64,000 nt of DNA, taken from positions 14,094,501 to 14,158,500 of the forward strand of contig CANTUV010000062.1 of assembly GCA_947685225.1 (NCBI GenBank). Direction: 5' to 3'. Shown one piece after another: positions 47,340 through 57,850 of this stretch (its first letter is position 1; each line of letters starts with the position of its first letter). A model generated the notes under the pieces. It was not told the origin of the DNA. It did no database searches and saw nothing but the letters and a program-made list of their open reading frames with translations. A program made the position numbers and the translations under genes. The DNA comes from Garcia nutans (lineage: Eukaryota > Streptophyta > Magnoliopsida > Malpighiales > Euphorbiaceae).

Positions 47340-47738
47340 ATTTGGCTTCAGGAGCATCTTTGTTTGCTTGATACTCCATCCATGGATTTTTCCATATATC
47401 TGCCACGTCATCATTCTGCTAGGAAACTATGCCATCCTGCTTCTTCATATGCTGACTGGGTTGATTGGATCCACTCACGCTCTGAAGTCAACATCCGTTG
47501 GTTGGTACCTTAGTGGAAGATTTCTCGTATCACCATGCGGACATACTTGATGTATGTTCCCCTTGCTGCTCTTTGTCAAGGTACATGCTATGATCCTTGC
47601 CGACTTGGTCGTCGGTACGGAGCTGAGCCTCGCGATTCTGACTTTACTCCCGATTTAGACATGCCTTGCTTGACAAAAGCCTACTTGGGTCGGCTGAGGC
47701 AAAGCTGGCCTACACGTTACACTTATCGTCTGCCATAG
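47340..47738 (+). pseudogene. Last exon of the opposite-strand gene in E
   Basis: It follows a CTCACAG acceptor and reads IWLQEHLCLLDTPSMDF... with one TAG at 47511, ending at TAG 47736. The segment RTYLMYVPLAALCQGTCY followed by PCRLGRRYGAEP has the style of the C-terminal part of PMD/DUF7745-type proteins. It may be exon 7 of the gene at 44778 or a second gene; a GTAATA donor at 47052 supports the first. It is convergent with pol, whose stop is at 48156. Confidence 0.5.
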
Positions 47739-48155
47739 ATTTTACATTTGTCGATTCAGAAAGTGTATTGTTAGGATGAAAAATAATTAAAGTAACAAAA
47801 GATGCTTCTTTTCCATTTAAAATTTGTCATCACTTTTTGGTATTGTGTTTATTTATTTCATCCATATCTGGTCAAATACTTATAACAGTGCACATAGAAC
47901 AATTTTAACATTAATTTTGTTTTATTAAATTGGGGAACAACCAAACATAAAGCCAGCATACGTAAGATCACTCCTGTTGTCAACTAGCCCTTGCGGGTTT
48001 TCTAATTGACGATTTTCTCTCATTTAGTCCTAATTGTTGCCTAGCCCGCCCTTTCGGGTTTTCGAAATTAGCGGACTGCTCTAACTTTTGCCTAGGCAGC
48101 CCTTTTTGGGTTTTCAACCTAGCGAGCTTCCTTTTTTTATTTTTTTATTTTTTAT
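47739..48155. repeat. Convergent 3' junction with hairpin modules, cluster 2
   Basis: Between the stops of the opposite-strand gene and pol. 47739-47972 shows nothing recognisable. Three hairpin modules follow at 47973-48012, 48028-48075 and 48079-48126, with arms GTCAA/TTGAC, CTAATT/AATTAG and CTAGG/CCTAG around a CCC...GGG inner stem. Confidence 0.7.
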
Positions 48156-49250
48156 TTATACAAAAAACCTCTTCAACCTCTCGACATTCACTGGCTCACT
48201 AAATTTGTTCCCATCCATGTCTGATAACTTCACCGAACCTTTGTTCATGACTTGTTTCACGACATATGGCCCTTCCCAGCTAGACCTGAACTTTCCTCTT
48301 GGATCAGATACATTAGGTTTACATTGCTTCAACACCAAATCCCCGACTCTGAGTTTTCTGATCTTAACCCTTCTATTGTAGGCCCGAGCTATCTTCTTTT
48401 GATACAATTGGTGATGATACAGTGCCTTTAGCCTTCTCTCTTCTAGTAAAGCTAACTGTGTATATCTTCTTGCTACCCATTCCGTTTCAGGCAGTTCGGC
48501 TTCCAAGACTACTCTCAATAACTTGATTTCTATTTCAATTGGCAACACTGCTTCCATCCCGTAAACCAAAGAGAACGGTGTCATTCCAGTAGGTGTTCGC
48601 ACACTCGTTCTATATCCCCACAAAGCAAAAGGAAGCATCTCTGACCAATCCCTGTAAGTCTTGGTCATCTTGGATAGAATTTGCTTAATTGTCTTGTTTG
48701 TTACTTCTATTGCATCATTAGCCTTTGGTCTATAAGGAGAGGATATATGATGACAGATTCGATACTTCGAGAATAAATCCTTAACTGCTCCTTGAAACTG
48801 TACTCCATTGTCTGATATCACACTGTGAGGGACCTCATACCAGCAGATGAGGTTCTTTTCAATAAATCTAGCCATTTGACTTTCACCCAGTTTGTTAGAG
48901 GATTCGGCTTCGACCCATTTTGAAAAACAATCTATAGCTACCACAATGAAACGGTGACCGTTTGAAGCTGCCGGATGTATCTCTCCTATAATGTCGATAC
49001 CCCAAGTGGCAAATGGCCAGGGTGAAGACATAGAATGTAGTTCTTCAGGAGGCATGTGATTCAAGTTACCATACATCTGACATTGTTGGCACTTCTTTAC
49101 AAACTCAATATAATCCTTCTCCATGGTTAACCAGTAATAACCCTGTCGAATAGTCTTCTTAACTAGGGCCAAACCACTCATGTGCGGACCACAACTTCCC
49201 GCATGTATTTCTGACATGATATGCTCCACTTCAAGCTTTCTTAAACATCA
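48156..49250 (-). pseudogene. Integrase of E
   Basis: Open for 357 codons from 49229. Order: zinc finger (HAGSCGPHMSG ... CQQCQMYG), core with Asp in TWGIDIIGEIHP, Asp in SVISDNGVQF and Glu in KANDAIEVTNKTI, and a C-terminal domain with LRVGDLVLKQCKPN and GKFRSSWEGPYVV. The catalytic triad and zinc ligands are all present, making it the best-preserved domain in the window. A TGA at 49245 separates it from the RNase H part in the same frame. Confidence 0.85.
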
Positions 49251-50173
49251 TAAATGCACCCCATCAGGCCATCTTTGATATAACTCTCCATGGAATGTGA
49301 TGTATTGCAATGACCACCGCCTAATGGCTCTTCTCTCTTTCTTTGTTGCCCCAGGCGGGTATTCTTTTTCTTCCAAAAATCGCCTTATAGCATCATACCA
49401 TGCATCAGGGTTTGTATCAATTTCCATGATTGTTTCATATTCATAGCAAGGAGTTGATGAACTGATCAAAATCAGAGGCTTAAGAAATAAACTGACAGGA
49501 TTTTCCCATACCGATGCCAATGTGGCTAGGGCATCAGCCATCTGATTTTCTTCTCTTGATAGGTGTATAAACCTACACTCCTTAAAGTTCTTCTTCATCA
49601 TGGTCAGGTAATGGTGGTATGGTTTTAATTTTTCCTCTTTCAACTCCCACTCTCCATTTACTTGGGATACTACTAGCAATGAATCGCCAAAAACTTCCAC
49701 CTTATCCACCTTCATAATCATTAGGGTTTCCAAACAAAAAATACAAGCTTCGTATTCCACCATATTATTGGTTGCCCTAAATTTCAACTTTTTGGCTAAA
49801 GGAATAAGTTCCCCTTCGGGCGATTCTAGTATAACTCCCAAACCTGCTCCTTTCCTATTTACTGCTCCATCAAAATACATTTTCCACCCTTGTACTTCAA
49901 TTGCTTCTAAATGTTCATCCGGAAATTCCAAGATTACCTCTTCGCTTTCTGGTAATGGTTGTTGGGCTAGGAATTTTGCCACCGCTCTACCTTTGATTGT
50001 TTTCCTGGTTACATACTCAATCTCAAATTCTTCTAATATTATCAACCATCGACCATATTTCCCAATCAAAGAGGGGGTCTCCCTTAAGTACTTCATTGGA
50101 TCCAACCTGGAAATTGCTTGCACACTATACGATTGAAAGTAGTGTCGCAACTTCTTAGAAGACCAAACCACGG
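49251..50173 (-). pseudogene. Archaeal-type RNase H of E
   Basis: Open from 50171. After a connection-like part (RLDPMKYLRETPSLIGKYGRW) the domain shows Asp in KMYFDGAVNRKGAG, Glu in NMVEYEACIFCLE, Asp in VEVFGDSLLVV and Asp in NQMADALATLASVWE, so all four acidic residues are kept. This extra RNase H is a mark of the Tat lineage; in A the first Asp is lost. The C-terminal tail leads to integrase through a TGA at 49245. Confidence 0.85.
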
Positions 50174-52146
50174 CTACACAGGTCTTTTCAATGATACTAT
50201 ACTTAATTTCATAAGTAGGAGCTTTCTACTCAAATAGTAGACTGCATGCTCAGTCCCTGACTCATCTGCTTGGGCTAGCATGGCTCCTATTGACTCTTCT
50301 TCTACTACTAAGTATAGTAATAGAGGTTTGCCGGGTTTAGGTGGTTTTAAAATAAGTGGATTCAACAAATACTCTTTTATTCGCTCAAAGGCCTTTCGAC
50401 ATTCTTCATTCCATATGACCGACTGATTCTTTTTTAAGCAATTTGAAGATAGGCTCATAAATTGTTGTGAGCTATGCTATAAATCTGCTAATGTATTGTA
50501 ATTTACTAATGAATCCCCAAACTTCTTTCTAAGTCTTCGAGGCTGGCATATCCCTGATTGCTTTAACTTTGTCAGGATCAATCTCAATACCATTCGGACC
50601 AATCACATGTCCCAATAATTTACCTGAGGCAACCCTGAACACACACTTCTTCATATTCAATCTTAGCTTATATTTCAAGGCTCTATCGAAGAATAATTCC
50701 AAGTTTTGGAAGTGTTGTTCTCTTGTATCCGATTTAACCATCATATCATCAACAAATACTTCAACTTCTTCGTGCATCATGTCATGAAATAGAGTGTTGG
50801 CCATCCTTTGGTAGGTTGCCCCAGCATTCTTTAAGTTGAATGGCGCCACCCTATAACAAAATATACCCCATGTAGTAATGAAAGCAGTTTTGGCTTTATC
50901 CTCCTGGCCCATTAACACTTGATTGTATCTAGAAAATTCATCTACAAATGAGTGTAGCATGCTAAAGGCTGCACTATCAATGAGGACATCTATATAAAGT
51001 AAAATCATCTTTAGGGGAAGTTTTGTTTAAATCTCTATAGTCCACACAGACCCTTATTCTTCTATCTTTCTTTGGCATGGGTACTATGTTGGCTAACCAA
51101 TCTGGATATTCTATCACTTCAAGGAACTTCACTTGTATTTGCTTAGTGACCTCTTCTTTAACCAATTCAGCCCACTCAGGTCTTAATCGCGTAAGCTTTT
51201 GTTTGACAGGTTTCATGTGAGTGTAAGTAGGAATATGATGGTCGGCTATGTCTCGATCTATTCCAGGCATATCCTCATAAGACCAAGCAAACACCTCTTC
51301 ATATTTTTTGAATATTTTTTCAAATCTCTCTCTCTCATCAGGAGTAAGGTTGGATGCTATGCTAATGTTTTTAGGATTTTCGGTTGTTCCCAAATTTAAT
51401 GATTGTATGTTAACAGAATTAATATTAAAGATGCTCATGTAACTGCTTTTTGAATGTATGCAACCATCAGGAGAAACATCACACAAGTAAGCAAAATTAG
51501 ACTTTATTGCATTCATTTTGGAAAAGAAAACATCATCATCCTCATACAAAGCAGACAAATTAAAATCAAAATCAAAATCATTGTTCTCAAAATCATAAGG
51601 CAGGGTGTCTTCAAATTTTTCTTCAACAAGGGCAGCAATCTCCTCCGGAGTCTTCTTGGTTTTTAGGGCAGCTTCATTCTTCTCTTTTGGATTGGATTCT
51701 TTGCTGGTTGGCAGGGTGAGCTCTTTCTTCACTTGCTCTACTAGCTCGGCCACATCTGCAAAAATTTTAAAACTCGGGATCAACTTTCCCATGAACATGA
51801 TTGGTTCTGGCTTTCCCTGGAGTACACCCATATCTGGAGCTTTGACAAAGATCTCTTCAAGTGGTGGGAAGCTCATCTTCTCACTCTTCTTTGGCTGGAC
51901 ATCGTTGTTTTCATCATATCCCAACCCTTTCTTGGAAGTTTGAGTTCTAAAGTCTGGCAGTTTTGCCAAACCGGCCTTACCCTTTCCAAGACAAGCTCCG
52001 GGAAGGTAGTTCATGTTCTTCATCATATTCAAGACTTTGGAGTCCATTACGTCATCATCAGAAATTGCAGCTACTTGAAATCTATTGAGAGGCCTCCCAA
52101 TCATTAGAGCGTTAACAATCTCATTATCTTCAGCTTCAATGACCAC
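50174..52146 (-). pseudogene. Protease-RT linker, RT and first RNase H of E
   Basis: Three frames. 52146-50977: linker and RT fingers (EWAELVKEEVTKQI, IVPMPKKDRRIRVCVDYRDLNK). 51008-50529: RT palm with EVEVFVDDMMVKS (both Asp kept, about 50750) and the HVIGPNGIEIDPDKVKAI connection. 50458-50174: degenerate first RNase H (LLLYLVVEEESIGAMLAQADE), in which the first catalytic Asp cannot be placed. Frameshifts near 51000 and 50500 break the polyprotein. Confidence 0.8.
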
Positions 52147-52561
52147 TGTCTCATCTCCGTTGGGGAACTTGATCTTTTGATGAAGGGTGGAAGGAACTCC
52201 ACCAAGAGGATGAAACCTTGGTCCCCCTCAAGAGTAAGGCAAAGGTAATCGGTATGTCTAAAACAACAAATTCAACAATAGATTCAATTGGACCAACCTT
52301 GACAACAGCTTTGAAAGTCCCTTCAGCGTGTCCCTTAGTGTTGTCATAAGCCCGAATTGTTACTTCGGTCGGATTTAGATCCCTTGTTGACATGGCTAGC
52401 TTTGGCAATATCTTGAGTGGGCAAACATTTATGGCGGACCCATCATCGACCATTACACATGGAGTCTTCTTCCCCTTGACTTCTATTTTGATAAAGAGAG
52501 GGCGGATGTGATCTCTCCCCTCCTCCGGTAAGTCCGCATCTGAAAAAGAAACTGCTCCCAT
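52147..52561 (-). pseudogene. Protease of E
   Basis: In frame with gag. The catalytic loop is PCVMVDDGSAINVCP (about 52450), followed by EFVVLDIPITFALLL, where the frame changes near 52220 so that the LGRPWF-type flap end is lost from this frame. The same loop occurs in A as VDDGLVIN. Confidence 0.75.
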
Positions 52562-54574
52562 ATTAACTTCACTCTTCTATTGAACCTCTTCACATTTCAT
52601 TACCCCTCCAATTTTTATGAAGTTGATCAGCTCCAACGGTGTCGTGGAGGTAGAAATTGGCATGCTAGCCAAGGCTTTGGCCATAGTTTCTCAGTGCTTT
52701 TTAGAAGTAGCTAATAAGTCCCAAATGCTAACACTTGCTTGTGTTCTTTTCAATTGCTTGAGCACAACATCATCTTCCTCTTTTTTATTTCCTACTTCAA
52801 CTTCCTTACCCTTTTTAGTTTCTACCTCCTTAGGTGGTGGCCTTGCATAAGGCTTACCGAATCTAGTGTTCATTACTTCATCTTCTTCGGGCTCACACCA
52901 AGTCCACTCCTCCTTCTTGGATACAAGATCATCAACACTATCGCTTGAATCCCAAAACCCATTGACAACACAAATTGTTACTTCTTTACCCACCATAATA
53001 ACTTGTTTAATTCCACCAAAAACCTCTTCTTCTTTGGTTGCTTCTCTACCCACATCTTGAAAAGAAGACATGACAAAATTCTCATGCAAACCTCCTCCAA
53101 TCATGAAGGTTGCCGGCGGTGGTACCCTATTGAACTTTGGTAATGGGTTGTCTTTGGTGTTTGGCTTATTGGGCTTGGGCAGCTTCCCATTATCAATTAG
53201 ATTTTGGATCTCATGTCTCAACCTCACACATCTATCCGTGTCATGCCCTTGCATTTGGTGAAATTGACAAAATACTTTAGTGTCGAAATTAGGTGGGAGA
53301 GGGTTAGGCAAAGGACGAGGATTTAAGGGTTGTAGCAATCCCTTTCTTTGAAGCTTATTGAGAACCCAAGACATCGGCTTCCCTAATTTCAAAAATTATC
53401 TTCTTGTTCCTTGGTTAGTAGCGTTAACACCGACTGCCTTTTGCATACTTTGGCTACTAGACTAATAGTTTCCTTTCTCATTCCTTCTCGTTGGAAAATG
53501 GTTCTTCTCTCTCTCCCATTCTTCAATTTGCAAACCCGCTTGGAGAAGGTCTTTAAAATCACGGATGAGTGTATGAGACATCCTCTCACAAAGACTAGGC
53601 AACACACCTCTCACAATCATCCTTATTTGATCAGATTCATCGGGCCTCTTCTTGAGCAAAGCGGCCTTGTTTCTTCATCTCTTCACATAATCTACAAAAT
53701 TCTCATTCGACCTTTGCCTAATGGACTCTACTTCCATTAAGTTAACTTCCATCTCGACATTATATCCATATTGTTGGATGAAGGCTTTGTAAAGCAAATC
53801 CCAATTCTTTTGTATTCCATCATCTAAGGTATTGAACCAATTTTGGACAACAGGGTCCAATGAGAGCATGAAGTACCTTAGGGTTTGAGCCTTAGTAGCT
53901 CGGGCAGACTGCATAGCAGTGATATATTGCTTCACATGGAGATGAGGATTTCCGATTCCATTAAGCTTCGCAAAAGATGACAACTTGAACTTGTACGAAA
54001 CTTCTTCATCTAGCTCAAATAATTTGTCAACTTCGGACATTTCCTCGATTTTCAGTTTCTTCTCAAATTTCTTTTCTAAATCAGCAATCATCTTTTCAAC
54101 ATCAGAAGTTTCGGTCTTCTCCATAGTTGATCTTTCAACAATCTTCGATTCTTTTTTCTTCTCTTGAGCATCTTAGTAGTATTGAGCCCAATCATCATCA
54201 TCATCAATGATCACCTTTTCATAATCAAAAATCACTTCACCAACTTTGGTCTTCCCTTTGTCCTTTGGCTTTTTATTGCTAGCAGATGCTTCGGCATGAT
54301 TTTCTAAAATTGTAGTCAATTGGTTCTTCATGGTCTCAGCTAGGGCCTCTTTTATTTCTTCCATCTTGGCGTTGAGGGCATCATCCACCATTCTTTGAAT
54401 TTGCTCGGGATCCATTATTTTTGGTGAGTAAGTGATTGAGACGTTGCTAGATACTTCTTCTCCGGCATAGATCGGATTGTCGTAAGGTTTTGAACTATCG
54501 TAATCCAAGGCTGTGAGCCAGAAAGGATCAATGATATGAGATGCAAACGTATGCATGTATGCATGTATGCACAA
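52562..54574 (-). pseudogene. gag of E
   Basis: One frame from 54574 with stops near 54173, 53675, 53460, 53395, 52691 and 52580. Order: N-terminal helix (PEQIQRMVDDALNAKMEEIKE), acidic linker, capsid part (NPHLHVKQYITAMQ, LRYFMLSLDPVVQNWFNTL, NWDLLYKAFIQQYGYNVEM), and a Cys/His segment CQFHQMQGHDTDRC (about 53230-53270), a Tat-type variant of the zinc knuckle. It then runs through a Lys/Glu-rich linker into protease. Confidence 0.8.
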
Positions 54575-55566
54575 ACAATCAACAAAGAAAAATAATTATG
54601 ATGTTCCTTCCAACCTTATAACATCCGCACACGAATGGCGAGTCTCTTTTCCTGGGTAATATAGTTAACAAAATACCAACATGGGGTATCTTGTTTTCGA
54701 ACATTTCCCTCGGACGTTTCAACCAATAGTTATATTTTCAAAAATGGAAATCAATCCATAATAATTCCTATTAATTAGGTTTTAATCCATTCAACCAACT
54801 ATAGTAGCTTTCATGCCATATTGGATTAAAACTAAATTAAGAGGTTTATTATAAATAGATTTCTCACTTGAAAAAGTAACTGATGATTCATGCCAAAAAC
54901 AAGCCCATGATTAATTATTCTTAGTATAAACTAGGCTGACAATTGATTTTTGGTATTTTGTAATTGACCCAAATAATTTGCAAGCTCTTTGTAACATAAT
55001 TTTGTTTATAAGCCCATTGTAAAAAGATTTTTAAAAAAATGGATTTTGGGCTTTACATTTGGGTTATGAGCAAAATAATTTTTGATTTATTTTTAGAAAA
55101 TTTTTATGTCTAGAGACCATCTTGAAAAATTTTGAAAATAGCTTTGGTCTTTTGGATTTTAAAGAAAAATTTATTTTGAGCTTACAATATACTTAGGTCA
55201 TATTAGAAAAAGAACAAACTAAATAAGCCATGATTTAAGCTAAGATAAATTAACCATAGTCAAACAACATGCATTTGGTGTAAAACCTAAGGAAAGTAAC
55301 TAGGCCAATTACATGGACTTTAGTTTTTGGGTTAAAAGGCTTAGGTTCCCATAGTTAAGTATATACCAAATGGTATGAGACTATGAGTGGTTATGCCATG
55401 CTCGATCATACCTTAAGTGAAAGTATGGTATCCCTTACATAACACAACACGGGTAACACGGGCATCCTAACTCACGCACACGATGCAATCTAATATGATG
55501 CAATGGATAATATCATTATAAGAAAGAATAGAATAATATAAAGACCAATGGAATCAACTTCTCTTA
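54575..55566 (-). other. Leader between PBS and gag of E
   Basis: Noncoding AT-rich leader. A short TGCATGTATGCATG repeat lies at about 54552-54570. Tat elements may carry another ORF here; none is seen. Confidence 0.6.
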
Positions 55567-55584
55567 TCCCCAGTGGAGTCACCA
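55567..55584 (-). promoter_or_regulatory. Primer-binding site of E
   Basis: TGGTGACTCCACTGGGGA on the minus strand, three bases inside the LTR end. It resembles the tRNA-Arg-type PBS of Ogre/Tat elements. Confidence 0.75.
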
Positions 55585-55587
55585 CTA

Positions 55588-57850
55588 TGAGCGGGGATTT
55601 TCGCCCCCAATCCTGGTGGAATGGTTCTTGCGACTTCGACACTGTTTAGGCTCTGGGCCTTAGAGAACACGGATCTAAATCCGGAGAAAATAGAGTCCCC
55701 ACCCGGATGGGCCGGGAAAAAGAAAGGGGTGGATGACTTGATTCCTAAGGAATCCCCAACCCCCTAATGGGTTCGGAAAGTTGGGTACGTGTGGGGAAGG
55801 TGAGAAATGGCCCAGCACCCCCACAACGCCCGGTTCATTGGAACCGACCTCCTTTACAGGTCTTAATATTATAAAATTCTTAAGTATAACAATATTATCC
55901 ATATTATACACAACAATTGAAATAAAGCATCGTTATATTAAAAATCAAAGCAATGTCCAAGCAAAGCAAATAAATGGACACTCATCCAAGGATGGAAACA
56001 TGTCCTTACATCCCATGCCTAAATAGGACACCCACCAAAAGGTAGAAACATGTCCTTTACATTGGTCTAAAATATAAAAGCAATTTAAAATACATGATAT
56101 TTAACTAATGATATACCCACAAAGTGGAAACATACCTCTTACAACATTTGGAAATAAAAAATAAATCGATAAAAGTAAATAGGCATTCATAATAAATAAA
56201 TCATTCATCAAAGATATCAATTAAAATATAAAATAAACATCCATCCATGATAAAATAAATAAATCAATCATTGAAATTAAATAAACCAACAAAGCATTGA
56301 AAATAAATTAAAGCATATAATAGACTACATAATCAAATATAAAATTAAATAAAGCAAGTAAAGATTCAAATTAGGGCTACTGTTTCTATTTAAGATCCTT
56401 TATTTAATATGTTTAGGGTTTTGGAATTTATGGGTTTAAGCTACTGTAAGTTTTAAAAGAATTGAAATGGATTAAAGTTTTATAATTTAAGAGGTCGATA
56501 AAGTTCTTTGATTAACCAAATTAGTGTTTGAGGAGTGAAATCATGAAATTAGGGTTTGGACACTTTAAAACATTAGGTTTATGATTATTAGCTACTGAAT
56601 TGTTGTTTTTAGGCTTACTGTGTTTGAATTTTAATATTTAGGTTTATAAGGTTTTAAGGTTTAAAGGATTAGGGTTTGGAAAAATTAGGGTTTACGGTTT
56701 TAAGGGAGTTAGGGTTTAAGAAAACTAGGGTTTAATGTTAGCTAGTTTGAGGTTACTGTCTTGGTTTTAAAGTTGAATTAGGGTTTTTAGTATTTCGGAG
56801 AATGTATTTGATTTTAGAATTTGGAAAAACAATTTATAGTTTTATGAAGCTTTATGAAAATAAACAAAATGATTTAAGGTTTATAGAAACAGAAAAGATA
56901 TTTTTTAGGGTTTTTGGAAAGAAAATTATTCAATTTAGGGTTTTGGAAAATTGAAAAGCATATTAGGGTTTTGGTAAATTAATGAAACGATTTAAGGTTT
57001 TGAAAAGTTAGAAAGTAGATTAGGGTTTTAAGATTTTGAAGAAATAGAAACAACAATTTTAAGATTTTTGGAAAACATAGAAACGAATTAAGGTTTTTAA
57101 AATCAAAAGAAACAATTGAATGATTGAAGCTACTGTGAAAAAATTAGATACTCATACCTTCGTTTGTTGGTTCCACCAAAAATTACTTCTTGGATGAACA
57201 AGAATAAAGGCAAAATGGTTGCCTTTAATGGATTGATTGTTTGGTTGCTTATTCTTCTCTTAAAAAGTCCGATTGATTTCACTGCCAAAGGTTTCTCCTA
57301 GTCCGATCATTCCAAAGTTTTTCAGTTCACTTGATTGTCCTTCCCTTCTGTGTTGTTTTTTAGTCTTATTTATAGAAAATTTCGATGATTAATTCAATTT
57401 GTTTATGAAAACTATCATTAATTAGGAAAAGAAAACCGAAACCAAATAAAATTTGGTTTTGAAAAAAATTGAGTCGGAAAAATTTCACTAGGGAAAAAAA
57501 CTGCTGCGGAAAAATTTTACTGGCGAAAAAAATTGCTGCAGGCTACTGCGAGCGCTGGCAAAAAAAAATTATGGGGCGGGGCTGCAGGCTATTTCGTCCG
57601 ACCTTTTCGGCGATGAAATTTTTAGTCGTCGATTTTTCATCGCCGATTTTTATTTTTATTTATTTGTTTATTATTATTATTTGTTTATTTTTTATTAATT
57701 ATAAAAATTAAATACTAAAGCAAATATTATTTAATTAAGCTAACACAAGGATTATTTTGGACTAATTAAAATATATTGGACAACACAAAAATTATTTTGG
57801 ACTAATTAAAATATATTGGACCGAACTGGGTCAAAAATTAAGGGTCTACA
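55588..57850 (-). repeat. 5' LTR of E
   Basis: On the minus strand TGTAGACCCTTAATTTTTG...CCCCGCTCA, 2263 bp. It includes a GC-rich U3 patch (57465-57640), a TATA box, several AGGGTTT-rich stretches and a CGGTTC-ATTG-GAACCG hairpin at 55831-55846. Relatives are LTRs H, J and A. Confidence 0.9.
57365..57374 (-). promoter_or_regulatory. LTR E TATA box (minus strand)
   Basis: TATAAATAAG on the minus strand, about 480 bp inside the LTR. Only the 5' LTR keeps it. Confidence 0.55.

Larger units (their letters stand above)
42703..57850 (-). mobile_element. Element E: 15-kb Tat-type retrotransposon with opposite-strand gene
   Basis: From the right: 5' LTR, PBS, leader, gag, protease, RT, RNase H, archaeal-type RNase H, integrase, then a spliced gene on the plus strand, tandem repeats and a truncated 3' LTR. 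Flanks are CACGCTC (42696-42702) and CACGCCC (57851-57857). The second RNase H, the PBS and the extra gene assign it to the Tat lineage (Ogre and relatives). It is inserted inside the GACACG repeat of LTR C. Confidence 0.9.

Noticed and set aside
48156..48381. Plus-strand reading frames over the integrase, RNase H and gag of E and A (for example 49768-50136, 15589-15978)
   Set aside because: They are antisense shadows of well-recognised minus-strand pol and gag domains.
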